Below, in pieces: positions 22,446-33,682 of a stretch of 64,000 nt of DNA. Origin of the DNA: Pterois miles (lineage: Eukaryota; Chordata; Actinopteri; Perciformes; Scorpaenidae); contig CAMQGK010000154.1 in NCBI GenBank assembly GCA_947000775.1, positions 1,137,501-1,201,500 of the forward strand. Reading direction: 5' to 3'. The position numbers and the translations under genes were made by a program. Numbering within the stretch: the stretch's first letter is position 1; every line of letters starts with the position of its first letter. The notes beneath the pieces are model-generated. The model had not been told where the DNA came from. It searched no databases and saw only the letters and a list, made by a program, of their open reading frames with translations.

Positions 22446-23157
22446 GACGTATAACACGGGGTTTTATCCTGTGGCTGCCAGATGTGTGCAGTCTGCTGTG
22501 ATGGCTCGTCAGGTGTTCGCTGTCAGACAGGTGTGCTGGAGCTGAGCTCGCTTCCAGTTTAGCGTCAAGGAATGTTTATCACCTTAAACATACTTTACTG
22601 TGAAACGTTTTACTCGCTTCCGGTGTTTAGTGCCCGGATGGACTGATCCTGACAGCCGCTCGTGCTGCTGGATGCTGAGGGCACGAGAGACCTGTCCACT
22701 TCCGGTAAACAGACAAATAAGTCCAGTTAATTATTCTCTGAAAAACACAGTTTGAGTGATTTTTATTTGGTTAAAACCTTCATGAATTTTAATTCATGAA
22801 TCAACGAGTTATTTTAACCATCAGAATATATAATTTCTATAGAAACTAGATTTGTTTGGTGCTGAATAAAAGTTTAATTGGTATTTGTTCGTTGGTATTT
22901 GTGTCTAAGGACTGTGATGTGTGGGGCTGATGCATTTAGATGATAAATAAATAATATTAGACGGTGTAAATTAATATGAATATGAAACAGTGTAAAATAA
23001 TGTCATATTGTAAGTGAATTAGCTCATTTATGTCTGCACTGAAAACAGTTGCGTGAAGAAAAGTGGTGTTTGGACCCATAAAATGCTTAATAATTATTTT
23101 TTATGTGAAAATGGATAACAACACAGTGTTTATATTTATCAAAGTACCTGATTATAT
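22446..23157. other. Intergenic DNA between the Kir6-type gene and gene A
   Basis: Around 22490-22700 the sequence is more G/C-rich with two CTTCCGGT words (ETS-type). It could be a promoter for the minus-strand channel, but this is weak. A near-palindrome TTCATGAATTTTAATTCATG starts at 22780. No gene was seen. Confidence 0.35.
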
Positions 23158-23330
23158 AAGATAAGATAAGAGAGATAAGATATTCCTTTATTGGTCCCAC
23201 AGTGGGGAAATTCACATATTACAGCAATAAAGTGGATAGTGCAATAAAGACAAGAAGCATAGATTTAAAAACAGTATTAATACAATAAAATAAATAAATT
23301 AGTATATACATAATAGAAAAAGTGAGGAAA
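23158..23330 (-). mobile_element. L2/CR1-like LINE 3' UTR (minus orientation)
   Basis: In reverse complement, this stretch matches the 3' UTR of the LINE copy at 34369-34469 and then continues into the CCCCACTGTGGGACCAATAA tail. It shows what the uninterrupted LINE end looks like. Confidence 0.75.
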
Positions 23331-23413
23331 GCCAGAAGTATGTCCTTTATATCAATAAATAAGTTTGTTGTGAATGTGACTGTGATTGTGGTTTTACTGG
23401 GAGCAGTGCTGGT

Positions 23414-23415
<2 letters not shown>

Positions 23416-23488
<73 letters not shown>
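23416..23488. repeat. (TA)n microsatellite
   Basis: About 36 TA units. Confidence 0.95.
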
Positions 23489-23490
<2 letters not shown>

Positions 23491-23580
23491 ATCCATTGTC
23501 AACCACTTATCCCGTTAGGGGTCGCGGGGGGGCTGAAGCCGATCCCAGCTGTCATTGGGCGAAGGCGGGGTTTACCATAC
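23488..23580 (-). mobile_element. SINE tail fragment, antisense
   Basis: CCACTTATCCCGTTAGGGGT and CTGAAGCCGATCCCAGCTGT are the antisense tail of the SINE family seen full-length at 30951-31285. Confidence 0.7.
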
Positions 23581-23689
23581 ATATATATGTTGTTATATAT
23601 GTTGTTTATGTATGATGAATTTTTGGAAAATAACTAAACATAAACATAAACAGAACGCAGTGCCTGTAACGTGAAATAAAGAGGACGTG

Positions 23690-23855
23690 CCCCATCCCAC
23701 CGGTAGGTAACATGTATCCGCCTGGAGGTGGCGGAAGCGGCGGAAGCCGAGTCCCAGCTGCCGGTTTCCTACAGAAGAAGAAGAAAAGCACTTCCGTGTC
23801 CGGTCTCCACCGGATGTTTTGAGGTTTTGGAGGGAGGGCCCGAGTGCGTGAAAAA
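23690..23855 (+). promoter_or_regulatory. Putative promoter/5' UTR of gene A
   Basis: A G/C-richer island directly before the first coding exon, with GCGGAAGCGGCGGAAGCCG and CACTTCCG/CCGGATG words that resemble ETS-family sites. No TATA box. The assignment rests on position and motif density only. Confidence 0.45.
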
Positions 23856-26800
23856 ATGGCAAAAATGGAGAGCACATACAGAAGTAATGTGATTTAAACA
23901 TATTTCTTCAGATATTAAAGATGATATTTTTAAATAAGAGTTGGTGAACAGACTCGCAGATGTTTAATGATCTATTTAATGTGTGTCGTTGCTGTTGTGA
24001 TGGAGATGCTAACGCTAGCTAACTGTGGTAAAACACTGTTGTTTCTAGATAACGTTCCTCTCACTGGGCGGATGACAACTAATTACTAATGTAGTGACCG
24101 GGGCATCTGAAGCTTAAATAACCCGCTAATGTGACTGATTATTATTATTATTATTGTTTTAACCGGTGGTGGAGGAAGTACTCAGATCCTTTACTGCAGT
24201 AACGTAACGGACTAATATGAAACCGCACTAACTGGGAGGCTCATGGTCAAAGTTTACAGCAGAGATTGTTAATCTGTGTACTCAGGGTATTTTATTCTAC
24301 AAGGCTGTAGCAGGGTAGGACTGCTCGATTATGGCCAAAATGATGATGATTATTTAGATATTGATATCACGATCATTCATCAGGATTATTCTTTGATTTT
24401 AGTGAAAACATGTTTTGTTGCACTTTCATATTAAAATAAAGGGAGCGCTGCTTTCACTCCCATGCTGTCCTTACATCCCTGTTAGTGTACATTTAGGGTT
24501 ATGAGCTCCATTTTAAAGTGAAATACTTGAATCTGATGCACTTTGAGAGCAACGTTAGCAATAAGAAAAGGCTAGATTAGCAAGTTGATGGTGTTAATTA
24601 AATCATAAACATATTGGTTGTATAGATCATATCTAGAGTGAAGCCAGAACATCTGAATCAGCAGCGGGTTTCTATGAGCACAACGAGCCTCAGTATCTCA
24701 GCTGATCATGTTCATTTAATTGTAGGAAGCCAAAATCCTGATTATGATTGATATCTGATCAATTGTGCATCCCTAAATTCAGGCAACATTATGGGATGTC
24801 AGCGTGGTACTCTCTCTGGAACGCTACAGTGAATTATTGCTCGTCTGGTACAAACTACCACAAAGGTCATGGGGAGGAATGACCTCCAGTCCCTCTAGTT
24901 AATATGGTTTTCATTTTTCCACCCTGAATATGAGCTCTTAGATTAGCAGCTGTCACATCCAGGCTAACTGTTGGCAGGTCAACCTTTCAGGTCAGCTGAC
25001 ACCATGGCAGATAGCCTTTACATATATTAACAAATATTAGTTTAAAAAAGATATTCCTACATTAAAACTAGTCAGGCACCTTTAATGTTCCATGATCCAC
25101 ATTTCTGTTACACCGACTCAGGCAGGTAGGCAGGTAGGTAGGTAGGTAGGCAGGTAGGTAGGTAGGCAGGCAGGTAGGCAGGCAGGTAGGTAGGTAGGTA
25201 GGTAGGTAGGTAGGCAGGTAGATAGGTAGGTAGGCAGGTCGGTAGGTAGGTAGGTAGGCAGGTCGGTAGGTAGGCAGGTCGGTAGGTAGGTAGGCAGGTA
25301 GATAGGTAGGTAGGCAGGTAGATAGGTAGGTAGGCAGGTCGGTAGGTAGGCAGGTCGGTAGGTAGGTGGGTAGGTAGGTAGGCAGGCAGGTAGGTAGGTA
25401 GGCAGGCAGGTAGGTAGGTAGGTAGGCAGGCAGGTAGGTAGGTAGGCAGGCAGGTAGGTAGGCAGGCAGGCAGGTAGGTAGGTAGGCAGGCAGGTAGGCA
25501 GGCAGGTAGATAGGTGGGCAGGTAGGTAGACAGGCAGGTAGGTAGGTAGGCAGGTCGGTAGGTAGGTAGGTAGGCAGGTCGGTAGGTAGGCAGGTAGGTA
25601 GGTAGGTGGGTAGGTAGGTAGGTAGGTAGGAAGGTAGGCAGATAGGTAGGCAGGCAGGCAGGCAGTTAGGAAGGTAGGCAGATAGGTAGGTAGGTGGGCA
25701 GGTAGGCAGGCAGGCAGGTAGGTAGGCAGGCAGGCAGGTAGGTAGGTAGGCAGGCAGGCAGGCAGGTAGGTAGGTAGGTAGGCAGGCAGGCAGGTAGGTA
25801 GGTAGGTAGGCAGGCAGGCAGGTAGGTAGGTGGGCAGGTAGGTAGGTAGGTAGGCAGGTAGGTAGGTAGGTAGGCAGGTAGGTAGGTAGGCAGGCAGGCA
25901 GGTAGGTAGGTAGGCAGATAGGTAGGCAGGCAGGTAGGTAGGTAGACAGGCAGGCAGGTAGGTAGGTGGGCAGGTAGGTAGGCAGGCAGATAGGTAGGCA
26001 GGCAGGTAGGTAGACAGGCAGGTAGGTAGGTAGACAGGCAGGCAGGTAGGTAGGTGGGCAGGTAGGTAGGCAGGCAGATAGGTAGGCAGGCAGGTAGGTA
26101 GACAGGCAGGTAGGTAGGTAGGTAGGTAGGCAGGTCGTTAGGTAGGTAGTCAGGTCGGTAGGTACAACCAGCATTAAACGTTGAAAATATAAACATAGAA
26201 TCACCTTCTATATGTATTAGCAAAATATGCAAGTTCCAGTGTTTTGTTCTTTGATAAAAATAATTGAAGGAGTAAATTGTAAGAGTGTTACAGAATATAA
26301 ACTGTAATACTTCATTACAAGTAGAAGCCCTGCAGTCAACATGTAACTTCAGTAAAAGTACATAAGTATTGAGCAGAATGTACTGAAAGTATTAAAAGTA
26401 CTCGTCCTGTTATATATTAATATACCAACAAGTCTCAGTGGAGTCACACTGTAAGAATGAAATTAATATGTTATCACTGATGAATCAGAGCTCATGTTAA
26501 TGATAAACTACCAAAGATTTTAATTACATGACTGATGTGATTACCTGACAGAGGAGCGCCGTGTATCACTGGATGTGAATGGTTGAGGTGCTTCTCTTTA
26601 TATACTATGGTTACATAATTTAGAATTGGATATTTTTGTGTAAAATCTTAATCTGTAAAGTAACTAATAGCTACGGCTGTCGGATAAATGCAAAACAGAC
26701 GGTGTTGTAGTGTTGTCACGGTTTCTAACTTCCATGCAATACTGTGAAAAATATCAATATTCAATACCAGTTTTGATCCCACGTGGAAAATGGACACAAC

Positions 26801-29228
26801 ATTGAGGACATCAAATTTTATATTTTAATAAAAGATAATTAGTGGTGTGAGTCAACAAGAGTACCTGATTATCAACACTGTGGAGAATGAGTTGAGTATT
26901 GATATGTGTTAATACTTTGATATTTTTGACAGCACTACAATATTCCTGTTGAAATATAGTGGAGAAGCAGGATAAAGTAGTAGAAAATGGAAATACTTGA
27001 GTAACTCAAGTTACAAGTTACGTGTAGTACTTCAAGTAAATGTACTTAGTTACTTTCTTCCAGCGAATTTAACACTACAGCAGCAGAAACAGAGATAAGA
27101 GATAAGACACAACAACTGCAACATGAGAAACAACCAGACGCCTCTGACCTGATCAGAATGAGAAGTCTGAATTCATCCAATCGGATTAACTCTCAGGTTC
27201 TAATGTTTACTGGAGGATCAGATTTCACACAGCACACAGTGATGATATTCATGTCCTGTCATGGACAGACATGAAGTTTGGTCACAGCAGAAAGTCTTCA
27301 AGAGAAAAACAGGCTGGATTCTGATGTCAGGAATCGGTTTTAGTCACAGAGTTAAGATAATAATAATAGTAATAATAATGTTGAATAATAAAGCTGAATG
27401 ACAGATGTCAGGCTGATGGTGAATGTGTTTCCATAGTGACAGACAGAGACATCAAACTGATGATACAGCTTCGTGCCGCCAACGCCAACATCTTCACAGG
27501 AAGGAAGAACTCAGCCATGAGAGGCTGGAGGTCAGTCCAGACCACAATCTGGGTCCAGACCATATTCAGATCCTGTATCTGTGTGATCCACATTACTGAT
27601 GATGACCTCTGTGCTCTGCTGCAGGGTCATAAGGAAAGAGATGGGCATCCAGGGGATGTTGTCAGCACAGCAGCTGAAGAAGAAGTGGGACAACCTGAAA
27701 GACAAGTACCGGGTCAGTCCAGCTGTCCTCCATATGTTTACTCAGTGTTTGTCTCAGTGTGTTTCCTGGAGGTCTCAGACTCATAGACAGTGTGTAGTCT
27801 GGATTTAGGATTCTGGTCTGGTTTGTTATACGTAGAAATGAGAATTGAGTATTCAGTGAAACTGTGTAATAAAGTAGAATAAATGAGTTTGAGCATTGTG
27901 TAGTGAATGTTTGGACCAGTAGTTCCACAGAACTGACATTAGAGCGTCTTCCATGAAGAACACTTAAACGGTGTTGACGTCGGCATCGACATGGACTCAC
28001 TGTTGGAGGGTTTTAGAACCCACTTCTACTCCCTGCTGACTGGTTTGGTATGAGGCTTACTGTGGCGGACCCTCCATGTGAGCAGAGTAGATGTGGGAGA
28101 GGTTCATCAAACCGTCACCCCATCGTCCCCTCTCAGTTTGTGGTCTGTATTTTAAATAAAGTTCTATAAACTAATGAAACTCCACAAGGTTCCTTTAGAT
28201 TCTCTTGTCCTTTTCCTGTGTAGGCGCTGAAGAACCCTCCACTGGGCATGGAGACCCAGACTCAGACCAGCTCGTGGCGCTGGTTCCACCTGATGGACGA
28301 GGCCATGAGCGGCCGCCTGGCCGCGACCGCCGCCATCGTCCAGCCGTCCCCTCTGAGCCAGGATGAGGAGGCTCACGCAGCCCAGCCTACGCTCATTCTT
28401 CCCAAAACAGAAGCAGCCTTTTCTGACTTGAGTGTAGTTGAAACAGGAAGTCTGGAGGGCGTGGAGACGATCGGGGACGTCCCGGAGCTCAGCGGGATGG
28501 AAGCGTGCGGGAGCGTCGAGGCATTGAGCAGAGCGCAATCTCCCGCTGAGGTTGTTGACAGAGATCACGTGAGAAGAAGCCCTGAGCGTGAGCCGCAACC
28601 CGGGATGGACAAAAGCCAAAGAGCCGTACTGTACGCCGATTTACTCGAGTGCACCTTCCAGACCAGCAGGACGCCTTCCTCCTCCAGACCCACCGGCAGG
28701 GAGGACGCCGAGGTCGACGGGAAGCTGGTCGAGCTGCAGAGAGAGTGGCGAGCTCTGGAGAGAGAGCAGGCCGAGTTCAACCGCGAGCTGATAGCTTTAG
28801 AAAGAGACCGAGAGATGCTGAACAGAGACGTGGCCGCTCTGGAGAGAGACAGAACGGTTCTCGAGAGAGACCGAGAGGCTGTGGAACGAGACAGAGCGGC
28901 AGTGGAGAGGGACCGAGTGGTTCTGGATCGGGACCGAGCCTTTCTGGACAGAGACCGAGCCTTTCTGGACAGAGACCGGGTCTTTCTAGAGAGAGCCAGA
29001 GAGGATTTAGAGAGAGAGCGAGCGCTGTTGAAGAGAGAGAGGACCGTCCTGGAGAGGGAGGGGGCGGCGGCGGCGGACGGACATCAGGCTGAGATGACCT
29101 CAGAGAAGGAGGTCGTGCTCCACACCAGGTTCTACCAGAGTCTGATGGCTTCAGATCTGGATCTAGACCAGCTGGAGACCAGACAGAGACTGCTGTCTTT
29201 GTTCCAGAGGCTGGTCGAGAAGCTGTGA
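23856..29228 (+). CDS. Gene A: single-module Myb/SANT-like (trihelix-type) protein with heptad coil, 404 aa
   Basis: Coding exons are 23856-23883, 27437-27530 (94 nt), 27625-27712 (88 nt) and 28224-29228. All introns are GT/AG and the phases are 1, 2 and 0. The start MAKMESTYR joins to MTDRDIKLM. Residues 10-70 form a Myb/SANT-like fold: QLRAANANIFTGRKNSA, a Trp at the exon junction (GWR), IRKEMGIQGML and KKKWDNLKDKYR. Residues 71-100 add the third helix, SSWRWFHLMDEAMSGRL. An acidic, low-complexity linker follows. Residues about 239-350 are sixteen or so heptads of the (L/V)ERDRxx type, predicted to be a long charged coil for oligomerisation. The C-terminus is FYQSLMASDLDLDQL...LFQRLVEKL. 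By family this is likely a nuclear DNA-binding protein; targets are unknown and I know no name for it. Gene B downstream repeats the same three-exon cassette four times. Confidence 0.87.
24165..24250 (+). repeat. Teleost dispersed repeat, left part
   Basis: GGTGGAGGAAGTACTCAGATCC and ACTGCAGTAA words match a very common fish repeat with AGTAAAAGTA motifs. Related fragments are at 26265-26410, 26965-27065 and 42745-42830. Confidence 0.45.
24310..24778. mobile_element. Non-autonomous element with imperfect inverted ends
   Basis: The left end (AGGACTGCTCGATTATGGCC) and right end (GATCAATTGTGCATCCCTAA) are imperfect reverse complements of a common teleost 'GCACGATTATGGCCAAAAT' repeat. No coding capacity. 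In intron 1 of gene A. Confidence 0.5.
25110..26165. repeat. (TAGG/CAGG)n tetranucleotide array, about 1.05 kb
   Basis: Irregular mixture of GGTA and GGCA units with occasional GGTC, GATA and GGTGG. The long minus-strand Pro/Thr/Tyr/Leu frame is a by-product. It lies in intron 1 of gene A. Confidence 0.97.
26265..26410. repeat. Teleost dispersed repeat fragment
   Basis: ACAAGTAGAAGCCCTGCAGT and CAGTAAAAGTACATAAGTAT resemble the interior of the repeat whose left part may be at 24165-24250. Confidence 0.45.
26703..26942. mobile_element. Short inverted-repeat element (MITE-like)
   Basis: The left end TTGTAGTGTTGTCACGG and the reverse complement of the right end, TTGTAGTGCTGTCAAAA, match in most positions. 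About 240 bp, no frame. In gene A intron 1. Confidence 0.5.
26965..27065 (-). repeat. Teleost dispersed repeat fragment (antisense)
   Basis: CAAGTAAATGTACTTAGTTA and CTTTCTTCCA in antisense match the start of the common fish repeat GGAAGAAAGTAACTAAGTAC. Confidence 0.45.
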
Positions 29229-29290
29229 GGAGGATGAGTTCGTTACATGTGCCAGATTTTCTCTTTCTGTTTCCGGCCGCTGCTCGTGTT

Positions 29291-29296
29291 AATAAA
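29291..29296 (+). terminator. Poly(A) signal of gene A
   Basis: AATAAA 63 bp after the gene A stop codon, followed by a TGGTTGGTCC stretch. A very short 3' UTR is implied. Confidence 0.7.
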
Positions 29297-29299
29297 GAC

Positions 29300-29794
29300 T
29301 CTGGTTGGTCCACCAACGTCCATTTAAGACCTCTTTACTTCCCCCTGTGTGACTCTGCAGGGCCGGCTCTAGCCCTTTTGGTGCCTGAGAGAAAATTCAG
29401 ATTTGGAGGGTTAAGCTGGGGACACGCCAACCTGACAGCAGAGAACTAATGCCAACAAACGCCGACTGTAGCGCCGCCTCATGTCACCTTTGTTTTAGCC
29501 GACAAGTTGCACTTGAACACACCGCAAAGACGACAGCCGGTGGCCAGTTAGCACAAACGCTCCGAGAGGAAATAACCGTCCACACCAGCAGGTGGCGGTA
29601 GTCTGTGCTCATCGCTCAGAGAGGGAAACAGGAAGCGCGAGGACGGCGGTGTACCAGCCGTTATTATGATACCAACAGGAACCATCTGCACACCGCTGAG
29701 CTTCAGTCCAGATGTTCATGTCTCTGAGAAAACATCTGTGTTGACTTCCCTCCTGACCAAAAACACGCTTATTCAGCTCTGCTACTAGTCAGAG
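29300..29794. other. Intergenic DNA after gene A
   Basis: Contains GGGCCGGCTCTAGCCCTTTT near 29360, a word typical of a fish dispersed repeat, and otherwise mixed sequence. No gene seen. Confidence 0.4.
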
Positions 29795-30305
29795 GAAGAG
29801 AGTATACTTCACTGCACTTTTACTGGCTCATACTGACGAGTATACAGAAAAGTCTAAGTATACTTGGCTTGTAATTAGCCTTTTCATCGTGGTGTACTTT
29901 TTAAAAAAGTAGATAACATTATAATTGAGTGTACTTGTAGTATAAAAAGTATTTAGCTAGTAGTTTACTGAGAGTATACTTTAAAGTGCACTCTCATAAA
30001 CTAAAAACTGGGCTATGAGTATAAAACAAGTGTTAGTCCCAAGGAGTACTGAAGTAGTACACTATTTGAATACAGTACAAAATATGACTTTTATATGATT
30101 TTTTTTTTTTTAAATGACACTTAAAGTACACTTTTATTAACTAAAAAGTGGACCAGTTTAGTCCCAAGAAGTATTAAAGTAATTTAAGTATACCACTAGT
30201 ATATTGATATTAGAATACTTGCTATGTAAAGTATACTTGGGAAATATATACTTGAACTTTACTTAAGTATACTTCATAAAATAAACGTGAAGTATACTCC
30301 TCTTT
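29795..30305. repeat. Cluster of AGTATACTT palindromic words
   Basis: The 9-mer AGTATACTT and close variants (AAGTATACTT, GAGTATAC, AAGTGTAC) recur over about 500 bp on both strands. This probably represents an AT-rich MITE with internal palindromes. Confidence 0.6.
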
Positions 30306-30669
30306 CTTAAGGGTTTGCTTGTTGGCTTTCTTCACGTCCGTTTCTCTTCTGGTGCTCTGATTGGCTGAATCTGAACCACCAATCAGAGCGATTCTCTCAT
30401 CATCGGCCTCCACCACTGAGTCAACACGCTGAGTCAGCCAAAAAACCTCCGACACGGCGCACTCGAGCCTCCAGGACCAGCAGACATCACGCTGGTTCAA
30501 AGACAGAATAAGATGGTTATTTTCATAAATAATTGTATTTATTATAATGTAAATAAAAATTGGTTCCTGATATTGTTGACTTAAAAGTGTTTACACAGTT
30601 TACACTTTATTTACTAATAAGTGGCCAAGCATCATTATAATAATAATAATCATAATTACAATTATGATG

Positions 30670-30700
<31 letters not shown>

Positions 30701-30712
30701 GAAGGTGACCTG
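30306..30712. other. Intergenic DNA with (ATT)n microsatellite
   Basis: 30320-30500 is mixed sequence with an inverted pair (GCTCTGATTGG ... CCAATCAGAGC, 30353-30390). 30635-30700 is an (ATT/ATA)n repeat. No gene seen. Confidence 0.5.
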
Positions 30713-31385
30713 TGCTAAAAAGCTAAGCTGAGACTCTGGTGGATCAATGAGTCCAACTGGATCCATGTGTGATGATGTTAGTCACCATAGGAGCCATTTC
30801 ATTGATCACTGTATAAAATGACCTGTGGTGACCTCTAGGAACTACTACTACTACTACTACTACCTCTAGGATAATCACAGCCTCTACTACCAGTACTACT
30901 ACTACTACTACCTCTAGGATCATGGACATAGACAGGCTTTATAGTCATTAACATATCCATCCATCCATCCATCTTCAACCACTTATCCCGTTAGGGGTCT
31001 CGGGGGCTGGAGCTGATCCCAGCTGTCATTAGGTGAGTGGGTTCACCTGGACAGGTCTCCGGTCCATCACAGGACACATAGAGACAGACAACCATTCACA
31101 CCTACGGGACATTTAGAGTCATCAGTTAACCTGCATGTCTTTGGACTGTGGGAGGAAGCCGGAGAACCTGGAGAAAACCCAGGCTTACACGGGGAGAACA
31201 TGCAAACTCCACACAACTCGGGAATCGAACCAGCGACCATTTTGCTGTGAGGCAACAGCGCTAACCACTGCACCACCGTGCAGCCCTATATCCATATCCA
31301 TACATTCAAATGAAGTTACCATGTGCTGGTTCACCATACAAGACAAAGTGGATGTACAACTAGGTGACAAATATTTATAGTGACA
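30713..31385 (+). repeat. Dispersed ~330-bp repeat, split by a SINE
   Basis: 30713-30950 and 31286-31385 together match the uninterrupted copy at 43328-43650 (GCTGAGACTCTGGTGGATCA ... CCATGTGCTGGTTCACCATA). Both copies contain a (TAC)n stretch. The SINE at 30951-31285 interrupts the AACATATCCAT site. Confidence 0.85.
30951..31285 (-). mobile_element. Full-length tRNA-derived SINE (antisense)
   Basis: Read on the minus strand it begins GGGCTGCACGGTGGTGCAGT with GGTTAGCGC (box A region) and has GGTTCGATTCC (box B). Its body includes AGTCCAAAGACATGCAGGTT, and it ends with the AGCTGGGATCAGCTCCAGCC tail and (GATG)n. It inserted into the 330-bp dispersed repeat. Confidence 0.85.
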
Positions 31386-31545
31386 CAGTACTGTAAACTG
31401 CACCTTCTTCCCTTCACTGCACCTTCTCTTTTAATTTTTACTATACTGTATTTATCTGTACTGTGTTGATGCTGCTATGACACCTGAATTTCCCTCCGGG
31501 GATTAATAAAGGTTCATCTCATCTTATCTTAAAAATAAAATATAT
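31386..31545 (+). mobile_element. LINE 3' tail fragment
   Basis: Ends GAATTTCCCTCCGGGGATTA then ATAAAGG and (ATCTT)n, the same style of end as the L2/CR1-like LINE and the SINEs in this window. Confidence 0.6.
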
Positions 31546-31599
31546 AAAAATATAGTATAAAAAAAAATGCATAGTTGCAGAAAGAAACATGTAATTCCA

Positions 31600-31715
31600 G
31601 CAGAAACATCCCCCAGACCCCCTAAAGACCCCCTGGACCACCTAAAGACCCCCTGGACCACCTAAAGACCCCCAAAAGACCCCCTGGACCACCTAGAGAC
31701 CCCCTGGACCCCCTA
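31600..31715 (+). repeat. 20-bp tandem repeat
   Basis: Five or so copies of ACCCCCTGGACCACCTAAAG, with one truncated unit. Confidence 0.85.
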
Positions 31716-32713
31716 AACAGACTAAAACTGGTCGACTGTGGTTCTCGGAGGGTTAATTATCATAACATTAACTATAATCTCGAGCTTTAAGGATCATTGT
31801 TAGTGTTTTAAGCATTCAGACAATGTAAATATTCTTACTATTATTATTTTTAAATATCTTTACTGTACTGCTGCAGCCCCCTTCATCTCCCACTTCAAGA
31901 CAGTGCCCCTCCTCCTCCTCCTTCACCACCTTCAGCTCAACAACAGCCCCCCCAGTGACATCGACACCTACAGCTCCACCTACGGCTCCAGCTCCACCTA
32001 CGGCTCCAGGTCTACCCCCAGCAGACCCGTCCCACAGACAACCCCCCTCTGCTCCACTACTCAGCCCTGCCCCCCCACCAACCCCCTCCTCTGCCTCTGA
32101 CACACAGCCCCCCTGCTCCAGTTTGTCCTTCACGACACTTCAGGTGAAGAACCAGTTCATGAAGATGAATGTGAGGAAGGCTACGGGTCCAGATGGCATC
32201 AGCTCCAGGCTCCTGAAGTCCCGCGCAGACCAGCTGTGTGGGTCTTTTGGACATCTATTCAACCTGAGCCTGAAGCTGAGGAAGGTACCACAACTGTTGA
32301 AGACATCCTGCGTGGTACCTGTGCCCAAGACCCCACACCCCAAGGACCCCAGCAGCTTCAGGCCGGTGGCATTAACATCCCACCTGATGAAGGCCCTGGA
32401 GCGCCTGGTCCTCCAACATCTCCGCCCTGTGGTGAGTCCATCCATGGACCCACTACAGTTTGCCTACCAACCTGGCATTGGGGTGGACGATGCCGTCATC
32501 TTCCTGTTGGACCGAGCTCTGTCTCACCTGGAGAAACCTGGGAGCACTGTGAGGATCATGTTCTTTGATTTCTCCAGTGCTTTCAACACCATCCAGCCGA
32601 CACTTCTGGGGGACAAACTGGAGACTGCAGGGGTAGATAACTATCTGACTTCCTGGATACGGGACTACCTCACAAACTGCCCACAGTATGTGAGGACACA
32701 GGACTTCACTTCA

Positions 32714-33017
32714 GACACGGTGGTCTGCAGTGTGGGGGTTCCTCAGGGAACGGTTCTGACACGGTGGTCTGCAGTGTGGGGTTCCTCAGGGAACGGTTCT
32801 GACACGGTGGTCTGCAGTGTGGGGTTCCTCAGGGAACGGTTCAGACACGGTGGTCTGCAGTGTGGGGTTCCTCAGGGAACAGTTCTGACACGGTGGTCTG
32901 CAGTGTGGGGGTTCCTCAGGGAACGGTTCTGACACGGTGGTCTGCAGTGTGGGGTTCCTCAGGGAACGGTTCTGACACGGTGGTCTGCAGTGTGGGGGTT
33001 CCTCAGGGAACGGTTCT
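32714..33017 (+). repeat. 43/44-bp tandem expansion inside the RT domain
   Basis: Seven copies (starts at 32714, 32758, 32801, 32844, 32887, 32931, 32974) of a unit containing GACACGGTGGTCTGCAGTGT and TTCCTCAGGGAACGGTT. It encodes the GVPQGTVL motif. Unit lengths of 43 and 44 break the frame. Confidence 0.9.
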
Positions 33018-33682
33018 GGCTCCGTTCCTCTTCACGCTCTACACTGCAGACTTCTCCTACAACTCACCAACCTGTGACCTGCAGAAGTTCTCTGACGACT
33101 CTGCTATCGTCGGCCTCATCACTGATGGGGACGATGGGGAGTACAGAGAACTTTCCCAGGACTTGGTGGACTGGTGCCTGCGGAACCACCTCCAGATCAA
33201 CGCGGGGAAAACTAAAGAGCTGGTGGTGGATTTCCGCAGGCAAACTCATCCCCCTCCAACACCGGTGAACATCCAGGGATCAGACATTGAGATGGTGACA
33301 TCTTATAAATACCTGGGTGTTCACCTGAACAATAAACTGGACTGGACTACAAATTCCTCTGCACTCCATAACTCCGTGTTGGCATCAGCCATATTTTATG
33401 GAGTGGTTTGCTGGGGCAGCAGCATCACAGCTGCAGACAGGAAGAGGCTGGATAAGATTATCAAAAGGACCAGCTCTGTCCTGGGATGCTCTCTGGACTC
33501 AGTGCAGGTGGTGGGAGAGAGGAGGATGACGGCTAAACTGTCATCCATGATGGAGAAGGACTCCCACCCCATGAGAGACACCATCAGAGCTCTGGAGAGC
33601 TCCTTCAGTGACAGGCTGCTACACCCTAAGTGTACGAAGGAGCGTTACAGAAGGTCCTTCCTGCCTGCAGCTGTTAGACTCC

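Noticed and set aside
25068..26204. Long minus-strand Pro/Thr/Tyr/Leu frames
   Set aside because: Produced by the (TAGG/CAGG)n array. No domain, and it is inside gene A intron 1.
29225..29449. Short frame after gene A as an extra exon
   Set aside because: It starts after the gene A stop, crosses the poly(A) signal and has no conserved content.
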